DNA of 42,812 bases, taken from contig CAIVPZ010000146.1 in NCBI GenBank assembly GCA_903907955.1, positions 1 to 42,812 of the forward strand, read 5' to 3'. The number at the start of each line of letters is the position of its first letter. Position 1 is the first letter of the stretch. Below, piece by piece: positions 8,714 to 17,411 of this stretch. A program made the translations under genes and the position numbers. Origin of the DNA: an uncultured Acetobacteraceae bacterium (lineage in GTDB: Bacteria; Pseudomonadota; Alphaproteobacteria; Acetobacterales; Acetobacteraceae). Under the pieces are notes generated by a model. It did not search any database. It was not told the origin of the DNA and saw nothing but the letters and a program-made list of their open reading frames with translations.

Positions 8714-8848
8714 CGGGCGCGCGGGCCGGCGAAGGTCGCTGGCCTTTCCCGTCCATCCGGGCTAGCAGAAAGCGACACATCGCTTGCATCCGGGCCGCCG
8801 GCAGGCCATGTCGTGACGATGGGGCGGTGCCCCGACCGGAGGACGCGC

Positions 8849-9091
8849 ATGGGTAGCTTCAGCATCTGGCATTGGCTGGTCGTTCTGATGGTTGTGCTGC
8901 TGCTGTTCGGCAGCGGCAAGGTCAGCACGCTGATGGGCGACTTCGCCAAGGGCATCAAGGCGTTCAAGAAGAACATGGCGGACGGCGACGATGCCTCGAT
9001 GGAGGCCACCGCCGAGAAGCCCGCCAGCTCGATCCCGCCGCCCGGCGTCACCGCCGGCAGCAGCCCGACCCACACCACGCAGAAGGCCTGA
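8849..9091 (+). CDS. tatA: Twin-arginine translocase subunit TatA
   Basis: An 80-residue protein with the TatA layout: short N-terminus, one membrane helix ([20 protein letters not shown]), the FGSGK hinge, an amphipathic helix [16 protein letters not shown] and an acidic, proline/threonine-rich tail. It forms the pore-like component of the Tat pathway for folded proteins. GGAGG lies 7 nt before the ATG at 8849, ruling out the longer frame from 8813. tatB and tatC, usually adjacent, are not here. Confidence 0.9.
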   Translation: MGSFSIWHWLVVLMVVLLLFGSGKVSTLMGDFAKGIKAFKKNMADGDDASMEATAEKPASSIPPPGVTAGSSPTHTTQKA

Positions 9092-9166
9092 TCCGGCCGC
9101 GGACGCTGGCCCGACGGGCGGGCGGTCCGATCCGCCGCGGCACGCGATCGGTTGCGGGGCGTTGAC

Positions 9167-9865
9167 ATGCTCCCGCTCGTCGCCGTCGTGACCAGCATCG
9201 AGGGCACGACCACTCCACCCAGCTTCATCCGCGACGTGCTGGTGCCATTCGTGCGCGAGCGGCTTGCCGGCTTCCTGCTGGCGCATGCGGACGAGCCGGA
9301 GGTGGCCGGACACCTGGCCGAGGTGCGTCGCTTGGTGCCAGGACAGCCCGAGCTGCAGACCCTGCTGCACTGGCTGGCGCGGGACACCCGAATCGCCCCG
9401 CTGACGGCGCTGCAGGGCATGGTCTGGCGCGACGGCTATGGCGAGGGCGGGCTGGCCGGCGCCGTCTATCCCGACGTGCCGCCGGTGCTGCGCCGCTGGT
9501 CGGCCGCCGGGTTGCGGCTGTACGGTTTCTCGCACGGTTCCGCCGAGGCGCAGCGGCTGATCTTCGGCCATTCCGCGGCCGGCGACCTGTCCCGCCTGTT
9601 CAGCGGCTTCTTCGACACCGGCGTTGGCAGCAAGCGCGAACCGGACAGTTTTTCCCGTCTGGCGATCGGCATGGGCCTGCCGCCGGCGGAGGTCGCCTAC
9701 CTCTCCGATATCGAGGCGGAGCTGGATGCGGCGGCCACCGCGGGGATGCGCACCTGCCAGCTGGTGCGGTCCGGCATGGGCACGCCGGCCAGCGCGCAGC
9801 ATCCGAATGCGGCGGATTTCGCGCGGGTGGCGGCGCGGCTGGGATTGGCCAGGGCGGCCCCATAA
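9167..9865 (+). CDS. Acireductone synthase (MtnC)-like HAD protein with substituted nucleophile
   Basis: About 232 residues, collinear with enolase-phosphatase E1 of the methionine salvage pathway: IEGTTTPPSFIRDVLVPFV at the N-terminus, then YGFSHGSAEAQRLIFGHS (motif II), GFFDTGVGSKREPDSF (motif III lysine) and VAYLSDIEAELDAA (motif IV). The motif I nucleophile, normally Asp in the DIEGT sequence, is Ser here (Ser10, codon AGC; Glu12 is kept). GAC to AGC needs two changes, so a simple sequencing error is unlikely. Without the Asp the phosphatase step should fail, so the protein may be inactive or altered. No other mtn gene is nearby. ATG 9167 is preferred over TTG 9152. Confidence 0.82.
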   Translation: MLPLVAVVTSIEGTTTPPSFIRDVLVPFVRERLAGFLLAHADEPEVAGHLAEVRRLVPGQPELQTLLHWLARDTRIAPLTALQGMVWRDGYGEGGLAGAVYPDVPPVLRRWSAAGLRLYGFSHGSAEAQRLIFGHSAAGDLSRLFSGFFDTGVGSKREPDSFSRLAIGMGLPPAEVAYLSDIEAELDAAATAGMRTCQLVRSGMGTPASAQHPNAADFARVAARLGLARAAP

Positions 9866-9903
9866 TTTCTTGCTACAGTGGCATCCCGCAGCGGAGACCG
9901 ACC

Positions 9904-11331
9904 ATGCGCGCCACCAGCACCGCGTTCAAGGAAAACGCCACCCAGGCGCTGGCCGATGCCCGCCTGCAGAAGGCGCTCGTCTTCACCCGCCCTGCCTTTC
10001 CCACCCGCCGCGCCGCCGCCGTCGCCCAGCTTCCCGAGTTCGAGCAGTTGCGCGACATCGCCCGCGACATCAAAGACCACACGCTGGCCAATCTCGACTT
10101 CTACCTGGAAAGCTGGGCCGACAAGGTCGAGCGTTCCGGCGGCCAGGTGCACTGGTGCAGCACCCCCGACGACGCCCGCGCCGCCGTGCTGGCGATCTGC
10201 CAGCGGGTCGGCGCCCGCACCGTCACCAAGGGGAAATCGATGATTTCCGAGGAGCTCGCAATCAACGAGCACCTCGAGCAGCACGGCATCACCCCGGTCG
10301 AGACCGATCTCGGCGAATACATCCTGCAACTGCGGAAGGAACCGCCCAGCCACATCATCGCCCCCGCCTTCCACCTCAACCGGGAGGACTGGGAGCAAAG
10401 CTTCCGCGCTTCCCACACCGATCTGCCGCCCGACCGCGTTTTCGCCGACCGGCGCGATCTCCTGGCCGAGGCGCGCGCGGAACTGCGGGCGCGGTTCCTC
10501 GCCGCCGATGTGGGCATCACCGGCGCCAACTTCCTCATCGCCGAGACCGGCAGCAGCGTCATCGTCACCAACGAGGGCAACGGCGACCTCACCCAGACCC
10601 TGCCGCGGGTGCATATCGTGCTGGCCAGCCTCGAGAAGGTGGTGCCGACGCTGGAGGATGCCTGCACCCTGCTGCGCCTGCTGGCGCGCTCGGCCAGCGG
10701 GCAGGACATGTCGGTCTACACCACCTTCTCTACCGGCACCCGCCGCCCCGGCGAGCTGGACGGGCCGGACGAATACCATGTGGTGCTGATCGACAACGGC
10801 CGCTCGAACATGCTGGGCAGCCCGTTCCAGCCGATGCTGCGCTGCATCCGCTGCGCCGCCTGCCTGAACCATTGCCCGGTCTATTTCACCGTCGGCGGGC
10901 ATTCCTACGGCTGGGTCTATCCGGGGCCGATGGGCGCGGTGCTGACGCCGTCGCTGATCGGCGTGGACCAGGCCGGGCACCTGCCGAATGCCAGCACCTT
11001 CTGCGGCAAGTGCGAAAGTGTCTGCCCGGTGAAGATCCCGCTGCCCGACCTGATGCGCCACTGGCGCGAACGCGAATTCGAACGCCACCTCCCCTCCCTC
11101 ACCACCCGGGCCGGGCTGGGCGTGTGGGGCTGGTTCGCACGGCGGCCGATGGCCTACCGGCTGCTGACCCGGGCGGCTGCCTGGGGGCTGGCCAGGCTTG
11201 GCCGCAGGCGTGGCCGATTGTCGTCCTTGCCGCTTGCCGGCGGCTGGACCGGCGGGCGCGACCTGCCGGCACCCGAAGGCGATACCTTCTTCGCCCGTTA
11301 TGCGCGCGCACGGCGCGCGGGACCGATCTGA
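9904..11331 (+). CDS. lutB: LutB-type iron-sulfur protein of L-lactate oxidation
   Basis: A 475-residue LutB/YkgF protein. The first 300 residues form the LUD-like domain (GARTVTKGKSMISEELAINE; GVTGANFLIAETG-type stretch). Then come two 4Fe-4S ferredoxin motifs: C314, C317, C320 and C324 (CIRCAACLNHCPVY) and C367, C370, C374 (FCGKCESVCPVKIP). In Bacillus, LutABC together convert L-lactate to pyruvate. GGAGA precedes the ATG. The stop overlaps the lutC start (TGATG). lutA is not in the window, and the upstream neighbour is the mtnC-like gene. Confidence 0.93.
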   Translation: MRATSTAFKENATQALADARLQKALVFTRPAFPTRRAAAVAQLPEFEQLRDIARDIKDHTLANLDFYLESWADKVERSGGQVHWCSTPDDARAAVLAICQRVGARTVTKGKSMISEELAINEHLEQHGITPVETDLGEYILQLRKEPPSHIIAPAFHLNREDWEQSFRASHTDLPPDRVFADRRDLLAEARAELRARFLAADVGITGANFLIAETGSSVIVTNEGNGDLTQTLPRVHIVLASLEKVVPTLEDACTLLRLLARSASGQDMSVYTTFSTGTRRPGELDGPDEYHVVLIDNGRSNMLGSPFQPMLRCIRCAACLNHCPVYFTVGGHSYGWVYPGPMGAVLTPSLIGVDQAGHLPNASTFCGKCESVCPVKIPLPDLMRHWREREFERHLPSLTTRAGLGVWGWFARRPMAYRLLTRAAAWGLARLGRRRGRLSSLPLAGGWTGGRDLPAPEGDTFFARYARARRAGPI

Positions 11332-12032
11332 TGTCCAGGGAAGCGATCCTCGGCGCCATCCGGCGCAGCCTGGGCCGCGGCGCGGTGCCGCGCGACCTTG
11401 CCATCGGCCTGCAGGCGCGGCTGCACGCGCATCCCCGTCACCTGATCCCGGCCCGCAGCCGGTTGCCCCGGCCGCAACAGGTGGCGCTGTTCCTGCGCAA
11501 CGTCGAAAAGGAATTCGGTACGGTCGCCCGGGTGCCGGCCGCGGCGGCGGTGCCGGCCGCGATCGCCGGCTACCTCGCGGCGCAGAATCTGCCCTCGTCC
11601 TTCGTCATGGCGCCGCATCCGGAGCTGCGGGCGATCCCCTGGCCGGCCAGCCCGCTGCTGCGCATCCGCGAGGGCCGCGCCGCGCCGACCGACCTGGTCA
11701 GCGTGCAGCACGGCTACGCCGCGGTCGCCGAGACCGGCACGCTGATGCTGCCCGGCACGCCGGACCGCCCCACCACGCTGAACCTGCTGGCCGACACCGC
11801 CATCGTCGTGCTGCGCGCCAGCCGCATCCGGGGCGCCCTGGAGGATGCCTGGGACCTGCTGCGCGCCGAATGGCGGGACGACCGGACCGGCGGGTTCATG
11901 CCGCGCAATGTCATGCTGGTCACCGGCCCGTCGCGCTCGGCCGATATCGAGTTTACCCTGGAACTCGGCGCGCATGGCCCGCGCCGGCTGCATGTGGTGC
12001 TGATCGACGACGACCCGCCCGCTGTGGAGTAA
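11331..12032 (+). CDS. lutC: LutC-type LUD-domain protein of L-lactate oxidation
   Basis: A 233-residue LutC/YkgG protein, mostly one LUD domain. SVQHGYAAVAETGTLMLPGT is the family's signature region near residues 125-145, followed by RPTTLNLLADTAIVVL and MLVTGPSRSADIEFTLELGAHGP-type C-terminal segments. It is translationally coupled to lutB by a 1-nt overlap and should act with it as a cytoplasmic lactate-oxidising complex. Confidence 0.92.
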   Translation: MSREAILGAIRRSLGRGAVPRDLAIGLQARLHAHPRHLIPARSRLPRPQQVALFLRNVEKEFGTVARVPAAAAVPAAIAGYLAAQNLPSSFVMAPHPELRAIPWPASPLLRIREGRAAPTDLVSVQHGYAAVAETGTLMLPGTPDRPTTLNLLADTAIVVLRASRIRGALEDAWDLLRAEWRDDRTGGFMPRNVMLVTGPSRSADIEFTLELGAHGPRRLHVVLIDDDPPAVE

Positions 12033-12152
12033 CCGCAACGGCCGGGTAAATCGCCGGGGCGACGATACCATATGCCTACGCGTTGCCATTTTCGATCGAG
12101 GAGCCTGCTGGTGAGGAATCGTCCCGCTCTGCCTGCAACTTCCGGATAGGCG

Positions 12153-12698
12153 GTGTTCTCCCGCCGCCGGAATGCCCTGACCGAGCAGGACCGCAACGAC
12201 TGGTCCGCCTATGCGCGTCTGGTCCGGCCGCTGCCTGGGCGCGCCGCACCGGCTTTGCCGGACACCGCCCCGCCACCCGAACCACCGTCAAACCGCCCGG
12301 CACCGCCGCCGGCGCCCGGCCGCAACGGCGCACTGCCGGCCCATCTTCCGCCGCCACCGCTTTCCATCGGCGCCCCGCCCGGCGGGCTGGACAGCGCCAC
12401 CTGGACCCGTTTCCGGTCCGGCAAGCTGGCGCCCGCGCGCACGCTGGACCTGCACGGCCGCACCGCCCAGCGGGCCTTCCATGCCGTGCACGCGTTCCTG
12501 CACGCCGCGCAGACCGACGGCGTGCGCTGCGTCGAGGTCATCACCGGGCGCGGTGCGGGGGAAACCGGCGGCGTGCTGCGCCGCGAACTGCCGCTCTGGC
12601 TGAACCAACCGAGCCTGCGGCCCATCGTGCTGGCGGCGACGCATCCGCATGCGGGGAATCCCGGCGCGGTGCGGCTGCTGCTGCGGCGGACCAAGTAA
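12153..12698 (+). CDS. Smr domain protein
   Basis: A 181-residue protein with a disordered proline/alanine-rich N-terminal half and a C-terminal Smr domain: LDLHGRTAQRAFHAVHAFL, then VEVITGRGAGETGGVLRREL. Smr domains nick or bind branched nucleic acids or act on RNA; bacterial stand-alone forms have been linked to mRNA or ribosome rescue. The start codon is GTG at 12153. The gene ends just before an intergenic repeat cluster and faces the PEPC-like gene. Confidence 0.85.
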   Translation: MFSRRRNALTEQDRNDWSAYARLVRPLPGRAAPALPDTAPPPEPPSNRPAPPPAPGRNGALPAHLPPPPLSIGAPPGGLDSATWTRFRSGKLAPARTLDLHGRTAQRAFHAVHAFLHAAQTDGVRCVEVITGRGAGETGGVLRRELPLWLNQPSLRPIVLAATHPHAGNPGAVRLLLRRTK

Positions 12699-12700
12699 GC

Positions 12701-12759
12701 AAGGCCAGGGGCGCTGCCCCTGGACCACGCCAAGGGGCAGTCGCCCCTTGGAACCCATT
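12701..12759 (+). repeat. REP-like intergenic repeat, copy 1
   Basis: Two GC-rich hairpins in tandem (CCAGGGGC-GCTGCCCCTGG and CCAAGGGG-CAG-CCCCTTGG types) followed by GAACCCATT. The same unit recurs at 27947-28005 and a clipped form (CCCCTGGACCCCATTG) at about 30987-31002, always just past a 3' gene end. It probably acts as a 3'-end or termination element. Confidence 0.75.
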
Positions 12760-12768
12760 GCTTTTTAA

Positions 12769-12834
12769 GGGTTTGTTTGAGATGGGGGTGAGGAGATGTA
12801 TCAACATCTCCTCACCCCCATCTCAAACAAACCC
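12769..12834. repeat. Perfect inverted repeat, 31-bp arms, 4-nt loop
   Basis: Arms 12769-12799 and 12804-12834 are exact reverse complements around the loop ATCA. No T-run follows on either strand, so it is not a textbook intrinsic terminator. It sits between the convergent Smr and PEPC-like genes and between two inverted REP-like units. The perfect pairing points to recent origin or strong selection. Confidence 0.9.
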
Positions 12835-12843
12835 CTGAAAGTA

Positions 12844-12875
12844 GCGGGGTCCAGGGCGGAGCCCTGGCCTTGCTT
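12844..12875 (-). repeat. REP-like intergenic repeat, inverted half unit
   Basis: GGGGTCCAGGGCGGAGCCCTGGCC is the inverted counterpart of the unit at 12701-12759. It closes the intergenic region on the side of the PEPC-like gene, giving each converging transcript its own hairpin. A matching inverted unit is at 28017-28050. Confidence 0.7.
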
Positions 12876-12878
12876 CCT

Positions 12879-15707
12879 TCACCCAAACGCCCCCACCTCA
12901 TGCGTCACCGCCGTCGCGATCTCCCGCACCAGGTCAAACTGTCGCCGCATCGGCTCGAACACCTGCGCATGTTCCCTGGCATAGGCCTGCGAGGCTCGCG
13001 GCCCCGCCGGCTCGCCGTAGTCGCATTCCTCCGAATCGTCCGGCGCCTCGGGAAATATCTCCGCCAGCAGCTTCAGCGCCGCCGGAATCTCCAGCCGCAT
13101 CACCGCCGCTTCCAGGTCGCGCCGGGTCAGCCCGTGGCGCGGCGAGAACTCCGGAATGCGGGTGGCCAGCAGCCAGATGCGCTGGATCAGCGCCAGCCGC
13201 AGCGCGTGCAGCAGCATCTCCCGCCCGCCCATCGCCGGCGCTTCCGGCCAGGCGGCGCGCAGTGCCAGATGGTCGGCCTGCACGCGGCGGAACATCGACT
13301 GCACCACCGCCCACAGATCCAGCCGCTCCAGCGCATGCGCCACCAGCACCAGCGCCTGCCGCCGGCCGGGCCGCGCGGTGTGGGCGGCGCGATCGAGCCA
13401 GGTGCCGGGATCGAGCGTGCCCACCACGGCGCGCAGCACATCCAGATCGGAATGCGCCAGCGCATGCGCCGCCAGGTCGAGCGCACGGCGGAACCGCCGG
13501 CTGCTGCGCAGCATTTCGGGGAAGGTCTCCGGATGCCGCCCGGCCGCGACCCCCAGCCCCTGCAGCGTGTTCGCCATCCAGCCGAGTTGCTGGAGGATGG
13601 CGTTGTTCGGAATGGCTCGCAGCTCGCGCGGGTGGCGGATCATCGTCGCGGTGCCCATGCCGTCGGCCTGCCGCGCCGGCGGGCGCGAGCCGGTCGAGTC
13701 CAGCAGCGCCGGCCCGAACGCGCCCAGCAGCGCGCCATAACCGGCATCGCCGACCAGCCCCTCCATGCTGACCCGCACCGTGGCGAAGAAATCCGACGCG
13801 AAGTCGGGGTCATCGTAGATCGGGTCCTCGAGCGGCCCGGCGGCGGCGTGGAAGGCGTGCTCGGCGATCCGCGCGACACTGGCCAGCGCCAGCTCCGCCG
13901 TGCCGAACAGCAGATAGCCGTCGCCGCCCTGAAAGGCGCTCTCCTCGCGCACCGGCAGCGAGGCGCGGTTCAGCGCCCGCCGGCTGTAGGTGGGCGAGAG
14001 GTAGCGCAGCCGGTCGGACAGTGAGCGCGGGTGCGCGCCGCGCCCGACGCTCTCGCCATGGGTGTCGAACAGGATCACCTCGACGCCGGTGACGCCGTGG
14101 CGCTCCAGCGTCGCCGCGATCTTCAGGCGCAGCCGCTCGATCAGGTAGGTGGCGGCGGTCTGGCCCACATAGCGGCCGGAATCGGAATAGCCGAACTGCA
14201 GCGCCAGCCGGCCGGTGCGTTGCAGGTAGTCGCGCCAGTGCGGGCTGCGCAGCGCCTCGTCCAGCACCTCGGCACCGCGTCCCAGCGCCTCGGCGGTCTC
14301 GAACAGCGGGCTGATCTCGACCTGGTCGGCAATGCCGAACAGCCGGGCCAGCCACAGTGCCGCCAGCAGCGTGTAGCCGGTCTCGGTCTCGGCGATCAGG
14401 AAGCGCACCGGCACCGAGCCGTCGATATGCTTGACGATCTGCGCCACCGTCATCATCAGCCGCGCCGCCGAGGCCTGCTCGGCACTCAGCGCACCGAAAT
14501 CCACCGGCACCGGCTGCACCGACTCCAGGGCCGCGTTGATCGCGCTCAGCAGGGCGCGCCGGCGCGCCGGGTCCTCCGGCGAGTCGGCGATGCCCAGGCG
14601 CTGGCGCACCACATTGTGCACCTGCGCCGCGTTCAGCCGCACATGGGTGTGCGCCAGCGACAGCCCGTGCGCGACCAGCCCGGCGCGGGCGGTGCACAGG
14701 CGCAGTTGCTCCTCGCCGGTGGCGGCGGCGATCGCCGGGGCAAACAGCGCCAGCAGCGGTTCGGGTGTGTGCAGCGCCTGCTCGGCGGTGCCCACCAGCG
14801 CGCGGGCGAAGGCCGCCACCGCCGGCGGGTGCGGCTGCAACGGGCAGGCCGCCTCCTGCGCCGTCACCGCGGCCAGCGCCGTGGCGATGCGCGCGCCGAT
14901 CGGGGCGGCCAGCTTCAGGCCGTCGAGCTGCCCGGCCAGCCGTTCCAGCTGCAGCCGCTTCATGCGCACGCGCAACCGCAGGATATCCAGCCAGATGATA
15001 TCGGTCCGCCCGTCGGTGTCGTAGCCGACCCAGCTGCTCATGATCAGGGGCCGGGGCCGCAGCTCGGTCCAGCGGTCCGGCCAGGAGCCGCGCGCCGCCG
15101 CCAGCAGGGCCGCGTTGAACTGGTCCAGCGCATCCCGCCCGCGGGCGATGGCGGCGCTCGCCTGGGCGAACTCCTCCTCCAGGGTGATGCGCTGCGGCCG
15201 GTGCGAGGCGAAGGATTCCACCGGCGCGCCGCACGCCATCGCCGCCAGCGCCGCCGCCACCTCGGCCGGCAGGGCGAAGGTGGGGTGGGCGGTGAACACC
15301 GCGGCGTAGCGGGGGCGCTCCACCGCGTCGCGGAACTCCGCCCAGCGCACCGGGCTGTCCGACGGGTCGGGCCGCAGCACCACGCCGGCGACGCGGATCA
15401 GCGCCGCCTCGTTGTCCGCCCGCCCGGTGCCGCCGACATAGGCGGCCAGCCGGCGGGCGCGGTCGGCGAAGGCGGCGTCGCGCAGGTGGCGCACCACCGC
15501 CCACAGCGCCGCGTCGTCCAATTGCCCATTATCCATGCGGCGGGCGATTCCCAGCGCGACCGAGAGCACCGGGTTGCCGAACGGGTCCTCGTCGGAGGCC
15601 CGCTGCGCCCGCGCGATCTTCGCCAGCAATTCCGCCGCCAGCGCCTCGACGCGCGGCCGTGCGGGTTGGTCGGTCGCCGCCGCTTCCGCGATCGGGATAT
15701 CGTCCAT
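12879..15707 (-). CDS. Divergent phosphoenolpyruvate carboxylase-like protein
   Basis: A 942-residue protein collinear with PEP carboxylase. VFTAHPTFAL (residues 137-146; catalytic His141) corresponds to TAHPTE, SSWVGYDTDGRTDI to the WxGGDRDGNP region, EISPLFETAEAL to the PLFET strand, FGYSDSGRYVG to GYSDSNKD, THGESVGRGAHP to the HGRGGTVGRGGGP loop, and RAIPNNAILQQLGW to RAIPW. Several catalytic positions differ: the TAHPTE glutamate is Phe, the GYSDSNKD lysine is Arg, and the loop is two residues shorter and lacks its first arginine. The usual QNTG C-terminus is absent. It may carry out another carboxylation or none. ATG 15707 has GGAGGCGGAA upstream, so the longer frame to 15827 is rejected. 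Confidence 0.78.
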   Translation of the reverse strand: MDDIPIAEAAATDQPARPRVEALAAELLAKIARAQRASDEDPFGNPVLSVALGIARRMDNGQLDDAALWAVVRHLRDAAFADRARRLAAYVGGTGRADNEAALIRVAGVVLRPDPSDSPVRWAEFRDAVERPRYAAVFTAHPTFALPAEVAAALAAMACGAPVESFASHRPQRITLEEEFAQASAAIARGRDALDQFNAALLAAARGSWPDRWTELRPRPLIMSSWVGYDTDGRTDIIWLDILRLRVRMKRLQLERLAGQLDGLKLAAPIGARIATALAAVTAQEAACPLQPHPPAVAAFARALVGTAEQALHTPEPLLALFAPAIAAATGEEQLRLCTARAGLVAHGLSLAHTHVRLNAAQVHNVVRQRLGIADSPEDPARRRALLSAINAALESVQPVPVDFGALSAEQASAARLMMTVAQIVKHIDGSVPVRFLIAETETGYTLLAALWLARLFGIADQVEISPLFETAEALGRGAEVLDEALRSPHWRDYLQRTGRLALQFGYSDSGRYVGQTAATYLIERLRLKIAATLERHGVTGVEVILFDTHGESVGRGAHPRSLSDRLRYLSPTYSRRALNRASLPVREESAFQGGDGYLLFGTAELALASVARIAEHAFHAAAGPLEDPIYDDPDFASDFFATVRVSMEGLVGDAGYGALLGAFGPALLDSTGSRPPARQADGMGTATMIRHPRELRAIPNNAILQQLGWMANTLQGLGVAAGRHPETFPEMLRSSRRFRRALDLAAHALAHSDLDVLRAVVGTLDPGTWLDRAAHTARPGRRQALVLVAHALERLDLWAVVQSMFRRVQADHLALRAAWPEAPAMGGREMLLHALRLALIQRIWLLATRIPEFSPRHGLTRRDLEAAVMRLEIPAALKLLAEIFPEAPDDSEECDYGEPAGPRASQAYAREHAQVFEPMRRQFDLVREIATAVTHEVGAFG

Positions 15708-15907
15708 TCGGGTTCCGCCTCCGGTCGAATCTTCGCCGCGCACCCGGTTCCATGCAAGGTTCGGTCCAGCCTGGGGGCAGGACGCCATGGCGGTGGACGG
15801 GCGCTTCCTCGCGCGGTCATTTGGCATGGAACGGCGCCGTCCGCGGCAGGAAAACGCAGCGACCGCCGCCTGTTACGCCATTGCAATCGACCGGCGGCCG
15901 CCGCCGT

Positions 15908-17296
15908 TCAGGATTTTGCCTGATCGGTCGCGAACACGCGCTTGACCAGGTTCTGCAACAGGCTGACCACGCCCTCCACGCCGAACCCGGCGAGGAAGGC
16001 GATCCCCGAGGCCGACAGCGTCAGCGCCGCGCTCAGGTTGGCCGGCCCGCCGGCCGCCGCCGGGGCGGAGGACGAGGCGAACAGGCCGATGCAGGAGCCG
16101 GTGACGGCACCGAGCACAAAGCGAACCCAGCCCAGCGACGTGTCGCGCGGGCTGAGTTCGTCTTTGCATATCTTTCTGTAGTACTCCAAAATCACGTATA
16201 TGAACGCGCCAAGCAAGCCAAAAATCGTTGGCAATATATAATTGCCCCATACCAGCAAAACCGGAGCCACAACAATTTCAACATCATTGTTCGCCTGCGG
16301 AACGTAGGAGTGGTCTTCGCCGCAGTTCAGCGCCATGCAAACAACGTTCGAAATCTTGTTGAACACCGGGCCAGCCATCTCCGGCCAGTTGGCATGGTAT
16401 GTCCGCAGCGCCAGGTGCACGATTTCAAAGTTTTTCGCCAGCACGGAGTCACGGCCGCACAGGTCGCGGACAACCGGCGAGAACCCCAGTTCCAGCGGCC
16501 CGGGCGCGCATTGCGGCCGCTTGCCGCACTCGCCGGCAGGCCGCCCCGTCGGGATCGGCACCGGCGGAGTCGCGTGCTCGAGATACCACGCCGCCGCCTG
16601 CGCCCGGTCGCACACGGCGAACGCCCGCAGCCGGACCCTGTCCTTGTCGACCAGCATTTCCAGGCTGACATCATTGTCGCCTGCCCGGTCAAGGCTGGAT
16701 TCCAGCTTGAGCTTCTCCGCGGCGATGCCGGCCTGCTGGGTGCGCAGTTCGGCCAGGGTCTGCAGCAGGTTCCTGCCCAGCGCCACATGGGCCGACTCGC
16801 CCACCGCAACCACGGTCACCAGAAACGCCAGGAACAGAAACAACCATTGCAGCCGCCGGTGCAACCGCGCGATCGACACCAGCCCCGGATACGCCTGTTC
16901 GGCCAGCGTCGCGCGTGACAGCACGCCCGGCCCGCGGCGGTTGCCGGTGACCAGAGCGGTGTAGGCGACGGTGATGCCCGAGGCGGGGCTGGCAAGACGG
17001 GTCAGCGCATCGCGCGCAAACTGCAGCAGCGCCGCGTCGCTCGGCTCCAGCCTGGCGGGCGATTCGGCGTCGAGGCTGACCGCGATGGCTTCGAGCCGCG
17101 ACACGACCTCGCCGAAATCGAGAGTCTTCTGCGGGTCGCCGGGGTCGCGAACCTTGAGATCGGTCAATGTCCGGTCGCTGCTGGCGGCGACGAACTGGAT
17201 CAGCATCTGGATTTCGGCCAGCACGGCGCGTTCATAGCCGCGACGTTGCTGCTCAGACGTGGGGGTGCCCTTGCGCGCGGTGTCGTCGCCTGGCAT
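15908..17296 (-). CDS. Unrecognised multi-pass membrane protein
   Basis: A 462-residue protein I do not recognise. A soluble N-terminal helical part (about 150 residues) is followed by a membrane segment (WLFLFLAFLVTVVAVG), an extracytoplasmic domain of about 170 residues with several cysteines (CDRAQA, CGKRPQC, DLCGRDS, VVCMALNCGE), then three further membrane segments (YILPTIFGLLGAFIYVILEY; VLGAVTGSCIGLFAS; a final glycine/alanine-rich one). The cysteines suggest a periplasmic disulfide-bonded domain. Bases around 16160-16340 are clearly more AT-rich than the surroundings, hinting at transfer or a different codon history. A good promoter lies just upstream. Confidence 0.7.
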   Translation of the reverse strand: MPGDDTARKGTPTSEQQRRGYERAVLAEIQMLIQFVAASSDRTLTDLKVRDPGDPQKTLDFGEVVSRLEAIAVSLDAESPARLEPSDAALLQFARDALTRLASPASGITVAYTALVTGNRRGPGVLSRATLAEQAYPGLVSIARLHRRLQWLFLFLAFLVTVVAVGESAHVALGRNLLQTLAELRTQQAGIAAEKLKLESSLDRAGDNDVSLEMLVDKDRVRLRAFAVCDRAQAAAWYLEHATPPVPIPTGRPAGECGKRPQCAPGPLELGFSPVVRDLCGRDSVLAKNFEIVHLALRTYHANWPEMAGPVFNKISNVVCMALNCGEDHSYVPQANNDVEIVVAPVLLVWGNYILPTIFGLLGAFIYVILEYYRKICKDELSPRDTSLGWVRFVLGAVTGSCIGLFASSSAPAAAGGPANLSAALTLSASGIAFLAGFGVEGVVSLLQNLVKRVFATDQAKS

Positions 17297-17337
17297 CGTT
17301 TTCAGCTTTCCTGCCCGGAACGCACGATTGTAGTTTA

Positions 17338-17366
17338 ATCATATTTTAGTCGTGTGGTGTCCTCAA
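17338..17366 (-). promoter_or_regulatory. Candidate sigma70 promoter for the membrane-protein gene
   Basis: On the minus strand TTGAGG (17361-17366) is 17 nt from TATGAT (17338-17343), with 4 of 6 and 5 of 6 consensus bases, in an AT-rich patch 42 bp before the ATG at 17296. A CAGGAAAG ribosome site follows. Confidence 0.5.
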
Positions 17367-17411
17367 GAATAATCGCGGCAGGGACGCCGGCAACTGGGCG
17401 CCCCCCGCACA

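Noticed and set aside
12769-12834. Large hairpin as a standard intrinsic terminator
   Set aside because: No T-run follows the stem on either strand.
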